A stretch of DNA of 39,634 bases, from NCBI RefSeq assembly GCF_018614525.1, contig NZ_JAGGOL010000151.1, positions 1-39,634 on the forward strand. Direction: 5' to 3'. The DNA comes from Streptomyces sp. ISL-11. GTDB lineage: Bacteria; Actinomycetota; Actinomycetes; Streptomycetales; Streptomycetaceae. Below are positions 7,836-15,617 of this stretch, piece after piece; position 1 is the stretch's first letter; every line of letters starts with the position of its first letter. Below the pieces are notes generated by a model. That model had not been told where the DNA came from, did no database searches, and saw only the letters and a list, made by a program, of their open reading frames with translations. Position numbers and translations under genes: made by a program.

Positions 7836-7955
7836 CCTCAGCACGCGGATCATGAACGAGTGGAGGAAGGGGCCGAGTTGTCCGGATCGATGGTGACATC
7901 TCACCCCCAACTCGACCGCCGTGTCATGCCTCCCGTCGCTGCCCGGAACCTTCCC

Positions 7956-9422
7956 TCACCTGGTGAGGACGGACTCCATGACCTTCTTCGCGATCGGCCC
8001 CGCGAGCCCGCCGCCGGAGATCTCCTCGCGGTCGATGCCCGAGCCCTCGGGGTCGATGAACACGGCGACCGCGACCGGTGAACCGTCGCCCTGCTTGGCG
8101 TACGAGACGAACCACGCGTAGGGCAGCTTCTCGTTGTTGACGCCGTGCTGGGCCGTGCCCGTCTTGGCGCCGACCGTGACCCCGTCGATCAGGGCCTTCT
8201 TGCCGGTGCCGTTCCGCGCGGTGTTCTCCATCATCGTCTGTACCTTCTTCGCCGTGTCGGCGGAGACGGCCTGCGACATCACCTCGGGCTTGTGCTTCTC
8301 CAGGGTGCCCAGGTCGGGGCCGCGCAGCTCATCGACCATGTACGGCTTCATCACCTTGCCGTCGTTGGCGAGACCGGCGGTCATCATGGCGATCTGGAGC
8401 GGGGTGCTGTCCAGGCTGCCCTGGCCCATGCCGGTCAGCGCGGTCTGGGGGCGGTCGAGCTTCTTGGGGTAGACGCTCTCGGCGGCGCGCACCGGGGTGT
8501 CCACCTCCTTGTCGTTGAAGCCGAACTTCTCCGCGGTCTCGCGCATCTTGTCCGCGCCCAGCTTGTCGGCCAGGTCGAGGAAGACGTTGTTGCACGACCA
8601 CTGGAGGCCGGCCTTCAGCGAGCCGTTGACGCAGTCCGGTGATTGCGTGTCGTTACGGACCGTGGTGGTGCTCTGGGGAAGCTTGTACGGCACCGGGGCG
8701 CTGCCCTTGGCGTCGATGTCCGTCACGACACCGTGTTCGAGGGCGGCCGCAGCGGTGAGGATCTTGAAGGTCGAGCCCGGGGGGTAGCGCTCCTTGAGCG
8801 CTCGGTTGACCATCGGCTTGTTCTTGTCGGCCTGGAGGCGTTCCCACGCCTCCTTGTCCTTGTTGCGGTCCCCGGCGAACAGCGACGGGTCGTACGAGGG
8901 GGTCGAGGCGAGCGCCAGCACCTTGCCGGTCCGCGGGTCGAGCGCGACGACCGCGCCCTTGTACTTGCCGAGGCCCTCGAAAGCGGCCTTCTGCGCCTTG
9001 GGGTCGATCGTGGTGACCACGTCGCCGCCGCGCGGCTTCCCGCCGGTGAGGACATCGGTGGTGCGCTGCAGGAAGAGCCGGTCGTCCGTGCCGCTCAGCA
9101 GCTTGTCGTTGAGTTTCTCCAGCTGATTGCCGCCGTAGCCCTGCGAGGAGTAGCCCGTCACCGGGGCGTAGAGCTCGCCGTCCGTGAACGTGCGCTTGTA
9201 CTTGAAGTCGCTGCCCTTCGTCTCGACGGACCCGGTCACCGGCTTGCCGCCGACGATGATGTTGCCGCGCGGCTGGGCGAAGCTCGCGATGCGGACCCGC
9301 CTGTTGTCCTTGTGGCCGGAGAGTTCGTCACCGCGGACGAACTGGACCCAGGTGGCCTGGATCAGCAGGGCGAGCACCAGCACCCCGATGAAGACGGATA
9401 TGTGCCGGACGGGCTTGTTCAT
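7956..9422 (-). CDS. Class B penicillin-binding protein (peptidoglycan D,D-transpeptidase, PbpA-like)
   Basis: A 488-aa membrane-anchored transpeptidase that cross-links peptidoglycan outside the cell. One transmembrane anchor lies at residues 8-26 (ISVFIGVLVLALLIQATWV), followed by the dimerisation part (RRVRIASFAQPRGNIIVGG). The transpeptidase domain is complete: STFK at 217-220 with catalytic Ser217, SCN at 276-278 and KTG at 420-422. Start ATG 9422 gives the expected MNKPVRHISVF N-terminus of the PbpA/PBP2 family; the frame runs upstream to 9770 without homology. The usual FtsW/RodA, PknB and PstP neighbours of the main pbpA locus are absent, so this is probably a secondary, non-division or specialised copy. 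Confidence 0.92.
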   Translation of the reverse strand: MNKPVRHISVFIGVLVLALLIQATWVQFVRGDELSGHKDNRRVRIASFAQPRGNIIVGGKPVTGSVETKGSDFKYKRTFTDGELYAPVTGYSSQGYGGNQLEKLNDKLLSGTDDRLFLQRTTDVLTGGKPRGGDVVTTIDPKAQKAAFEGLGKYKGAVVALDPRTGKVLALASTPSYDPSLFAGDRNKDKEAWERLQADKNKPMVNRALKERYPPGSTFKILTAAAALEHGVVTDIDAKGSAPVPYKLPQSTTTVRNDTQSPDCVNGSLKAGLQWSCNNVFLDLADKLGADKMRETAEKFGFNDKEVDTPVRAAESVYPKKLDRPQTALTGMGQGSLDSTPLQIAMMTAGLANDGKVMKPYMVDELRGPDLGTLEKHKPEVMSQAVSADTAKKVQTMMENTARNGTGKKALIDGVTVGAKTGTAQHGVNNEKLPYAWFVSYAKQGDGSPVAVAVFIDPEGSGIDREEISGGGLAGPIAKKVMESVLTR

Positions 9423-9588
9423 CGTGAGACGCGCTCCCCGGTTCGCGGGCATTTCACTGGTAGTGACGCGAATGAGGGGATTGCGGTTGCGGCCGGGGCG
9501 GCCGGGGCCCGGAATCGGGCAGGCGGAGGCCGCGACGGCGGTCGCGGGAGGTCGGCTCGGGGGCCGGGATCCGGCGCGGGCCCGGGGT

Positions 9589-9726
9589 TCAGCGCAGGCC
9601 GAGGATGACGAACAGCACCACCATGCCGACCGCCAGGACGAGACCCGCCCGGCGGAGCATCGCCTGCGCTTCGCGCAGCTCCTCGGGGGGTTCTTCGGGC
9701 GGATCCGACCACAGCATGGCTTCCAT
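9589..9726 (-). CDS. Putative 45-aa tail-anchored membrane peptide
   Basis: A very short ORF starting MEAMLWSDPPEEPPEELREA and ending in a hydrophobic helix (LVLAVGMVVLFVILGLR). The acidic cytoplasmic head plus one C-terminal transmembrane segment looks like a genuine small membrane protein rather than a shadow. The ribosome-binding site is weak (GGGCTGGAGC before ATG); a GTG five codons upstream is an alternative start. It lies between the PBP gene and the DUF4157 gene, all on the minus strand, and is preceded by a 16-bp palindrome. Function unknown; it may not be expressed. Confidence 0.45.
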   Translation of the reverse strand: MEAMLWSDPPEEPPEELREAQAMLRRAGLVLAVGMVVLFVILGLR

Positions 9727-9753
9727 GCTCCAGCCCTGCACGGCCGTCGCGCC

Positions 9754-9769
9754 TGAGTACGCGTACTCA
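9754..9769. promoter_or_regulatory. Perfect 16-bp palindrome, probable operator
   Basis: TGAGTACGCGTACTCA is a perfect palindrome 13 nt past the DUF4157 stop and 27 nt upstream of the 45-aa peptide start. Its size and symmetry suit a dimeric regulator's binding site rather than a terminator. The regulator is not identifiable here. Confidence 0.5.
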
Positions 9770-9782
9770 ATCGCCGGGGGCG

Positions 9783-11210
9783 CTACTGCTTGCGCTTCGT
9801 GGCCTGGCCCGAGGTGACCAATTGCTTGGCGAGGGCGGTGGCCGCCTGGCTCTTCTCGCGCGGCCAGTACGTCGTCATCCAGTACTCCCGGACCTGCTTG
9901 CCCACCTCGACCGGGTGCGTCGGTGCCACCTCGGCGAGCTTGCTGCCCTCGAAGGTCAGCTTCCTGGACGCCTCCTCGTAGCCGTAGTACATCCTGCTCT
10001 CCACCGCGGCACCGGCGGCTGCGGTGCCGCCGGCACCGACGTCGAACCCCTGTGCGGCGACCTCGGCGAGCAGCTCGGCCGTTACGGCGATCTTGTCCGA
10101 CGGCGCGAACACGTAACGGGTGATGTAGGACGCGCCCGGGGTGCCCGCGCCGGATGCCGCGTCGAATTCGCGCAGTGCGATGTTCTCGCTGACGTGTCCG
10201 GTCGTCGTGTGCCCCCACACGGAACCGCCTTTGCCTTCGGTGATGAGCGCGTCACGGACCACGGACGCCAGAGAGCCCTTCCCGCCGGGCTTCATGCTCC
10301 CCTGCACCCAGTCCGCCTTCTCCTCGGAAGCGCGACCCGCATTGCAGGTGAAGAAGACGACGGTGATGTTGGGCGCGAGCGCGGGAGCGATGGCCTTGAT
10401 GATCGATGCGGCTTGGATGGTGTTGATCGCGCCGAGGCCGCACCATTCGGTACTGCCGTGCGCGAACACCGCGAGGGTCCGCACCGTGGTCGGGCCGACC
10501 CCGGGCGGGACGGCCGGGTCCGGAGGGGCCTTGGCGACGGCGGATTTCAAGAGCGCGCCGATCGCTTTCACCGTTTCCTTCAAGGGGTGGTCCGTGTCCG
10601 ACATCGCCGCACCGAACGCGATGCCCGAGGGAGCGATCTTGCTGCTGGTGACCGCCAGCGCGTTCTCCCGCTTGGCCCATTTCTGAGCCGCGGTACGTGC
10701 CTCTTCCTTCTCGGCCGGCATCGGCGCGTAGAACGCCAGCGCCACCCCGTTCGGGAACTCCTTGACCAGCCGCCGCCCCAGCGCTTCCTCCGGATCCGCG
10801 GGCTGCGCCGCAACCGGCGCGGGAGCCGCCACGTCGCTGCACTGGACCGCCCGCACTCCGGCCGTCGACTGCTCCACGACATGCCCGAGCTCGTGGGCGA
10901 GCAGCGCCTGTCCGGCGCTGGTGTGCGGCGCGTAGAGGCCGCGTCCGAAGACCACGTCCTGCCCCACCGTGTACGCCCGGGCGTGCACACCGGCGGCCAG
11001 CTCGGCCGCCTGTTCGTCGCTGTGCGTGCGGACGCGGCTGAAGTCGTACGAGAAGCGGGTGGACATGGCCCGCCGCGTCTCATGGTCCAGCGGAGCCCCG
11101 GGTGAGCGGGGCACGTGGGCGTGCGCGGGCGCCGTGCCGGGGCCGGTGTGAGCGGCGGTGTGCCGCAGTGGCGCGTCCCCGGTGCGGGAGAGGATTTCCT
11201 TTCCGCTCAT
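9783..11210 (-). CDS. DUF4157 zincin-like protein with clan-CD cysteine peptidase-like C-terminal domain
   Basis: A 475-aa protein. Residues about 40-120 are a textbook DUF4157: PLDHETRRAMSTRFSYDFSR, VRTHSDEQAAELA, HARAYTVGQDVVFG and HELGHVVEQ (106-114), which carries the HExxH zincin motif. DUF4157 is known as a marker of proteins associated with extracellular contractile injection systems (eCIS). After a Pro/Ala linker (about 125-140), the C-terminal part has a hydrophobic strand ending AVFAHGS (His251) and another ending VVFFTCNAGRAS (Cys289). The order and spacing are like the His-Gly/Cys dyad of caspase-like clan-CD peptidases (CHAT, C80), which is my inference. There is no signal peptide. 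Start ATG 11210 has GAGGT just upstream. A 15-bp-stem terminator separates it from accE, so it is its own unit. No eCIS structural gene is in the window. Confidence 0.8.
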   Translation of the reverse strand: MSGKEILSRTGDAPLRHTAAHTGPGTAPAHAHVPRSPGAPLDHETRRAMSTRFSYDFSRVRTHSDEQAAELAAGVHARAYTVGQDVVFGRGLYAPHTSAGQALLAHELGHVVEQSTAGVRAVQCSDVAAPAPVAAQPADPEEALGRRLVKEFPNGVALAFYAPMPAEKEEARTAAQKWAKRENALAVTSSKIAPSGIAFGAAMSDTDHPLKETVKAIGALLKSAVAKAPPDPAVPPGVGPTTVRTLAVFAHGSTEWCGLGAINTIQAASIIKAIAPALAPNITVVFFTCNAGRASEEKADWVQGSMKPGGKGSLASVVRDALITEGKGGSVWGHTTTGHVSENIALREFDAASGAGTPGASYITRYVFAPSDKIAVTAELLAEVAAQGFDVGAGGTAAAGAAVESRMYYGYEEASRKLTFEGSKLAEVAPTHPVEVGKQVREYWMTTYWPREKSQAATALAKQLVTSGQATKRKQ

Positions 11211-11263
11211 GAGACCTCGCCGGTGTCGCGGTCCCCCCTGCCCCGCTTTCGAGTGTGCGCGTA

Positions 11264-11298
11264 CGGGGAGCGGGCCGCGACTGGCGGCCCGCTCCCCG
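11264..11298 (-). terminator. Terminator after accE
   Basis: A perfect 15-bp stem around loop GACTG (11279-11283); the left arm starts CGGGGAGCGGGCC. It lies 15 nt beyond the accE stop on the minus strand and ends the pccB-accE transcript before the DUF4157 gene. Confidence 0.75.
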
Positions 11299-11312
11299 CT
11301 ACGGCGCACCCG

Positions 11313-11519
11313 TCACGCCGGCCAGTACGTCGTGCGCCAGGCCCGTGCCCCGGGCGGCGGCACCCGGCGGGCGGGGACCAGCCGGGCCGGGTCGGCCCAC
11401 GCCGAGCGGACGGTGCCCTCCGGCGCGGCGGTGGCGCGGGCCGCCGCGCGGGCCTGGACCACCGCCAGTGCGGCGGCCAGCTCCTCGGGGGTCGGGTTGC
11501 CCCGTACGACCTTGATCAC
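11313..11519 (-). CDS. accE: Acyl-CoA carboxylase epsilon subunit
   Basis: A 68-aa small subunit that stabilises and stimulates actinobacterial acyl-CoA carboxylases by bridging alpha and beta chains. It begins MIKVVRGNPTPEELAAALAV, the near-invariant epsilon N-terminus, and ends WADPARLV...AWRTTYWPA, the usual C-terminal WxxS/TxWP-like motif. The start is GTG with GAGGAG 5 nt upstream. It lies 42 nt downstream of pccB and is surely cotranscribed with it; it is often named pccE for that reason. A strong terminator follows. Confidence 0.92.
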   Translation of the reverse strand: MIKVVRGNPTPEELAAALAVVQARAAARATAAPEGTVRSAWADPARLVPARRVPPPGARAWRTTYWPA

Positions 11520-11561
11520 GTCAGCTCCTCGAAGCGGGGACGGAGGCGGAACAGGGGAGGG

Positions 11562-13151
11562 CTAGAGCGGGATGTTGCCGTGCTTCTTCGGCGGCAGCGC
11601 CTCGCGCTTGTCGCGCAGCACCCGCAGGCCCCGCACGATGTGGCCGCGCGTCTCGTGCGGCATGATCACCGCGTCGACGTAGCCGCGCTCGGCGGCCGCG
11701 TACGGGTTGAGTAGCGCGTCCTCGTAGTCGGCGATCAGCTTGGCCCGCAGCTCCTCCTGCTCCTCCGGGGTCTCCGCGGCGGCGATCGTGCGGCGGTGCA
11801 GGATGTTCACCGCGCCCTGGGCGCCCATGACGGCGATCTGCGCGGTGGGCCAGGCGACGTTGAGGTCGGCGCCGAGGTGCTTGGAGCCCATGACGTCGTA
11901 CGCGCCGCCGAACGCCTTGCGCGTGATGACGGTGATCAGCGGGACCGTCGCCTCGGCGTAGGCGTAGATCAGCTTGGCGCCGCGCCGGATGATGCCGCCG
12001 TACTCCTGGTCCACGCCCGGCAGGAAGCCGGGCACGTCCACGAACGTGATCACCGGGACGTTGAACGCGTCGCAGGTGCGCACGAAGCGCGCGGCCTTCT
12101 CGCTGGCGTTGATGTCCAGGCAGCCGGCGAACTGCAGCGGCTGGTTGGCGACGATGCCGACCGGGTGGCCCTCGACCCGGCCGAAGCCGGTGATGATGTT
12201 CGGCGCGAAGAGGGCCTGGGTCTCCAGGAACTCGCCGTCGTCCAGCACGTGCTCGATGGCGGTGTGCATGTCGTACGGCTGGTTGGCCGAGTCCGGGATG
12301 AGCGTGTCCAGCTCCCGGTCGGCGTCCAGGATCTCCAGGTCGGCCTCCTCGGGATAGGCCGGCGGCTCGGAGAGGTTGTTCGAGGGCAGGTACGACAGGA
12401 TCGCCTTGACGTACTCGATGGCGTCCTTCTCGTCGCCCGCCATGTGGTGCGCCACGCCCGAGGTGGTGTTGTGCGTACGGGCGCCGCCCAGCTCCTCGAA
12501 GCCGACGTCCTCACCGGTGACGGTCTTGATCACGTCCGGGCCGGTGATGAACATGTGCGAGGTCTGGTCGACCATCACCGTGAAGTCGGTGATCGCGGGG
12601 GAGTAGACCGCGCCGCCCGCGCACGGGCCGACGATCAGGGAGATCTGCGGGACCACGCCCGAGGCGTGCACATTGCGGCGGAAGATCTCGCCGAACAGGC
12701 CGAGCGCGACCACGCCCTCCTGGATCCGGGCACCGCCGCCGTCGTTGATGCCGACGATCGGACAGCCGGTCTTCAGCGCGAAGTCCATGGCCTTGCCGAT
12801 CTTCTCGCCGTACACCTCGCCGAGCGAGCCGCCGAACACGGTGAAGTCCTGCGAGTAGACGCAGATGGTGCGGCCGTCGACCGTGCCGTAGCCGGTGACG
12901 ACGCCGTCACCGTACGGGCGGTTCTTCTCGATGCCGAAGTTGGTCGAGCGGTGCCGCGCGAACTCGTCCAGCTCGACGAAGGAACCCTCGTCCAGCAGCA
13001 GCTCGATGCGCTCACGGGCCGTCAACTTGCCCTTGGCATGCTGCTTCTCCACCGCCCGCGCGGACCCCGCGTGCGTGGCCTCTTCGATCCGGCGCTGCAG
13101 GTCCGCGAGCTTTCCCGCGGTGGTGTGGATGTCGTATTCCGGCTCGGACAC
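11562..13151 (-). CDS. pccB: Propionyl/acyl-CoA carboxylase beta subunit (carboxyltransferase)
   Basis: A 529-aa carboxyltransferase that moves the carboxyl group from biotin to acyl-CoA. Two crotonase-like halves are visible: GGSLGEVYGEKIGKAMDFA and GGGARIQEGVVALG in the N-half, with the CAGGAVYSPAITDF oxyanion segment, and GVDQEYGGIIRRGAKLIYAY and KAFGGAYDVMGSKHLGADLN in the C-half. Asp419 in GGAYDVM appears to match the Asp422 that in S. coelicolor PccB favours propionyl-CoA (Ile in AccB), so a PCC is more likely than an ACC; that alignment is from memory. The start is GTG. It forms an operon with accE and is divergent from birA; accA2 is the expected alpha partner. Confidence 0.95.
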   Translation of the reverse strand: MSEPEYDIHTTAGKLADLQRRIEEATHAGSARAVEKQHAKGKLTARERIELLLDEGSFVELDEFARHRSTNFGIEKNRPYGDGVVTGYGTVDGRTICVYSQDFTVFGGSLGEVYGEKIGKAMDFALKTGCPIVGINDGGGARIQEGVVALGLFGEIFRRNVHASGVVPQISLIVGPCAGGAVYSPAITDFTVMVDQTSHMFITGPDVIKTVTGEDVGFEELGGARTHNTTSGVAHHMAGDEKDAIEYVKAILSYLPSNNLSEPPAYPEEADLEILDADRELDTLIPDSANQPYDMHTAIEHVLDDGEFLETQALFAPNIITGFGRVEGHPVGIVANQPLQFAGCLDINASEKAARFVRTCDAFNVPVITFVDVPGFLPGVDQEYGGIIRRGAKLIYAYAEATVPLITVITRKAFGGAYDVMGSKHLGADLNVAWPTAQIAVMGAQGAVNILHRRTIAAAETPEEQEELRAKLIADYEDALLNPYAAAERGYVDAVIMPHETRGHIVRGLRVLRDKREALPPKKHGNIPL

Positions 13152-13192
13152 GGGATGCGGCTCCTGCTCGTCCTGAGGGATGGGCTGACTGG

Positions 13193-13208
13193 GCTACCGG
13201 TTCGTAGC
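13193..13208. promoter_or_regulatory. Inverted repeat in the pccB/birA divergent promoter region
   Basis: GCTAC-CGGTTC-GTAGC sits 42 nt upstream of the pccB start and 88 nt before the birA start, in the 145-nt region where both promoters must lie. It is a possible shared operator, for example for a lipid or biotin regulator. The arms are only 5 bp, so support is weak. Confidence 0.25.
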
Positions 13209-13296
13209 GTATCCGCGCGGGTGCGCTGTGGCAGTGCGGCGTTGGCCACACCTTTTTGCCTCTGTTCCCTCGGATTCCCCTCCTATGGTGGCTCTT

Positions 13297-14166
13297 ATGA
13301 CGCCCTCCGACGCTCCTGGCAACCGCTGGTCCGACCTCGACCGCCCGCCGCTCAACACCATGGCGCTCCGGCGCGGGCTGCTGCGGCCCGGCGGCCTGTG
13401 GACCTCCGTGGAGGTGGTCACCTCGACCGGGTCCACCAACTCCGACCTCGCCGCGGCCGCCGCCGCGGGGAAGGCGGCCGAGGGTGCCGTGCTCGTCGCC
13501 GAGGAGCAGTCCGCCGGCCGCGGGCGGCTGGACCGGACCTGGTCGGCGCCGCCGCGCTCCGGGCTCTTCTTCTCCGTCCTGCTCACGCCGGGGGCCGGGG
13601 TGCCCGTGGAGCGGTGGGGCTGGCTGCCGCTGCTCGCCGGTGTCGCGACCGCGTCCGCGCTGTCCCGGGCGGCCGGCGTGGACACCGCCCTGAAGTGGCC
13701 CAACGACCTGCTCGTGACCGTCGACGGCGCCGAACGCAAGGCCGGCGGGATCCTCGCCGAGCGGGCCGGCGACGGCGTGGTCGTCGGCATCGGCCTGAAC
13801 GTGACCCTGCGCGCCGAGGAGCTGCCGGTCCCGACGGCGGGCTCGCTCGCGCTGGCCGGCGCGCCCGTCACCGACCGCGATCCACTGCTGCGCGCCGTCC
13901 TGCGGTCACTGGAGGAGTGGTACGAGATGTGGCGACGCGCCGGTGGCGACCCCGGCGCGTGCCGGCTCGACGAGGCGTACGCCGCCGGCTGCGCCACCCT
14001 CGGGCGCACCGTGCGCGCCGAACTTCCCGGCGGCCGTGACCTGGTCGGGGAGGCCGTGGCCGTCGACGCGGACGGCCGGCTGGTGCTGGCGACGGCCGAC
14101 GGCGTGCAGCGGCCGGTGGGCGCCGGCGACATCGTTCATCTGCGGTCCGCCCCGTCGGAAGAGTGA
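13297..14166 (+). CDS. birA: Biotin-[acetyl-CoA-carboxylase] ligase
   Basis: A 289-aa enzyme that makes biotinyl-AMP and transfers biotin to the BCCP lysine of carboxylases such as AccA2 Lys550. The catalytic domain shows TSTGSTNSDLAAAA, the biotin/ATP loop EEQSAGRGRLDR (GRGRxxR), SVLLTP, KWPNDLLV with the catalytic Lys, and GGILAERAGDGVVVGIGLNV. The C-terminal SH3-like domain is present (GEAVAVDADGRLVLATADG). There is no N-terminal helix-turn-helix, so it is a group I ligase without repressor function. I preferred ATG 13297 (MTPSDAPGNRW) with GGTGG upstream; ATG 13285 is an alternative. It is divergent from pccB. Confidence 0.93.
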   Translation: MTPSDAPGNRWSDLDRPPLNTMALRRGLLRPGGLWTSVEVVTSTGSTNSDLAAAAAAGKAAEGAVLVAEEQSAGRGRLDRTWSAPPRSGLFFSVLLTPGAGVPVERWGWLPLLAGVATASALSRAAGVDTALKWPNDLLVTVDGAERKAGGILAERAGDGVVVGIGLNVTLRAEELPVPTAGSLALAGAPVTDRDPLLRAVLRSLEEWYEMWRRAGGDPGACRLDEAYAAGCATLGRTVRAELPGGRDLVGEAVAVDADGRLVLATADGVQRPVGAGDIVHLRSAPSEE

Positions 14167-14257
14167 GCTACGGCACACCTGTCGTATCGTTGTGCCCAGA
14201 ACCTAAGCGAGCAGTGATCGGCAGGGCAGTGCGCACGGATCGGACAGGGGGCGGGCG

Positions 14258-15421
14258 GTGACCGCCGACGAGAAGGAGGGCGCTGCGCACGGGGACGCCG
14301 GGGAAGCCGGTCGTGGCGGCCCGCGCGGCGAAGGCCCGGAGTCCGGCCGGCCCGCCAAGGGGGTCGACGAGGACTACGGCGACGAGGGCGGCGATCCCAT
14401 CGCGCTGCGGCTGGAGGCGCTGATCCTCGGCGCCGAGCGCCGCTACACCCCCTTCCAGGCCGCGCGCGCGGCCGGCGTCTCCATGGACCTGGCCTCCCGC
14501 TTCTGGCGCGCCATGGGCTTCGCCGACATCGGCCAGGCCCGCGCGCTGACCGAGGCGGACGTCCTCGCGCTGCGCCGGCTGGCGGGCCTGGTCGAGGCCG
14601 GGCTGCTCAGCGAGCCCATGGCCGTCCAGGTCGCCCGCTCCACCGGGCAGACCACGGCCCGCCTGGCCGACTGGCAGATCGACTCCTTCCTGGAGGGCCT
14701 GACCGAGCCTCAGGAGCCCGGCATGACCCGGACGGAGATCACCTATCCGCTGGTCGAGCTGCTGCTGCCGGAGCTGGAGGAGTTCCTCATCTACGTCTGG
14801 CGTCGGCAGCTGGCCGCCGCCACCGGCCGCGTCGTCCAGACGGGGGACGACGCGGAGATGGTCGACCGCCGGCTGGCCGTCGGCTTCGCCGACCTCGTGG
14901 GCTTCACACGGCTGACGCGCCGTCTGGAGGAGGAGGAGCTCGGCGAGCTGGTCGAGGCGTTCGAGACGACCGCCGCCGACCTGGTCGCCGCGCACGGCGG
15001 CCGGCTCATCAAGACGCTGGGCGACGAGGTGCTGTATTCGGCGGACGACGCCGGCACGGCGGCGGAGATCGGCCTGCGCCTGATCGAGACGATGACCCAC
15101 GACGAGACGATGCCGGAACTGAGGGTCGGCATCGCCTTCGGCACGGTCACGACGCGGATGGGCGACGTCTTCGGCACCACGGTGAACCTGGCCTCCCGCC
15201 TGACGTCGATAGCGCCCAAGGACGCGGTCCTCGTCGACGGCGCCTTCGCGGAGGAGCTGGCCCGCAGCGGCGACGCCCCGAAGTCGGAGGTGGAGGCCGC
15301 GGCGTCGGCGTCCGCCGAGGACGCGGAGAAGTACCGCTTCGCGCTCCAGCCGATGTGGCAGCGGCCGGTGCGGGGACTCGGCGTGGTGGAGCCGTGGCTG
15401 CTGAGCCGGCGGGAGAGCTGA
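14258..15421 (+). CDS. cya: Class III adenylate cyclase
   Basis: A 387-aa cytoplasmic cyclase making cAMP. Residues about 50-150 are an alpha-helical regulatory domain (RYTPFQAARAAGVSMDLASR) like that of mycobacterial Rv1264, where it senses pH. The catalytic domain follows at about 205-345: FADLVGFTRLT with the first metal Asp, KTLGDEVLYSAD with the second, and TTVNLASRLTSIAP with the Asn/Arg transition-state residues. There is no transmembrane segment. The start is GTG 14258; the first 40 residues are low-complexity and acidic. cAMP affects germination and development in Streptomyces. The gene is followed by a long palindromic repeat (15429-15552) that may end its transcript. Confidence 0.92.
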   Translation: MTADEKEGAAHGDAGEAGRGGPRGEGPESGRPAKGVDEDYGDEGGDPIALRLEALILGAERRYTPFQAARAAGVSMDLASRFWRAMGFADIGQARALTEADVLALRRLAGLVEAGLLSEPMAVQVARSTGQTTARLADWQIDSFLEGLTEPQEPGMTRTEITYPLVELLLPELEEFLIYVWRRQLAAATGRVVQTGDDAEMVDRRLAVGFADLVGFTRLTRRLEEEELGELVEAFETTAADLVAAHGGRLIKTLGDEVLYSADDAGTAAEIGLRLIETMTHDETMPELRVGIAFGTVTTRMGDVFGTTVNLASRLTSIAPKDAVLVDGAFAEELARSGDAPKSEVEAAASASAEDAEKYRFALQPMWQRPVRGLGVVEPWLLSRRES

Positions 15422-15428
15422 CGGGGGT

Positions 15429-15552
15429 GTCCTCGAACGCCGGACGGGCTTGATTTGGTGGTTGCTCCCGGGGAGTTCGCCCCCCTCCGCACGGGCGGCG
15501 GGCATCGGGCATCGGGCATCCTGAAATTCAAGCCCGTCCGGCGATTGAGGAC
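15429..15552. repeat. Dispersed palindromic repeat, copy B (long centre)
   Basis: The arms 15429-15453 (starting GTCCTCGAACGCCGGACG) and 15528-15552 (ending CGTCCGGCGATTGAGGAC) are the family's two half-units in inverted orientation. Here they are separated by 74 nt instead of 27. The centre contains three tandem copies of GGGCATC (15500-15520). It lies 8 nt past the cya stop and may act as its terminator. Confidence 0.8.
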
Positions 15553-15617
15553 ATCCGCGACCGGTGCGATGATCCGTTGCGGCAGGTTCACGGTCGTTAA
15601 CGTCATCGGGAGGTCAC

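Noticed and set aside
9454..9466. TCACT-GGT-AGTGA upstream of the PBP as a BldD site
   Set aside because: The half-sites are in the opposite order to the known AGTGA-TCACC BldD arrangement, and the arms are only 5 bp.
9423..9770. N-terminal extension of the PBP frame
   Set aside because: It is Arg/Pro-rich without family homology. The typical MNKPVRHISVF start is at 9422.
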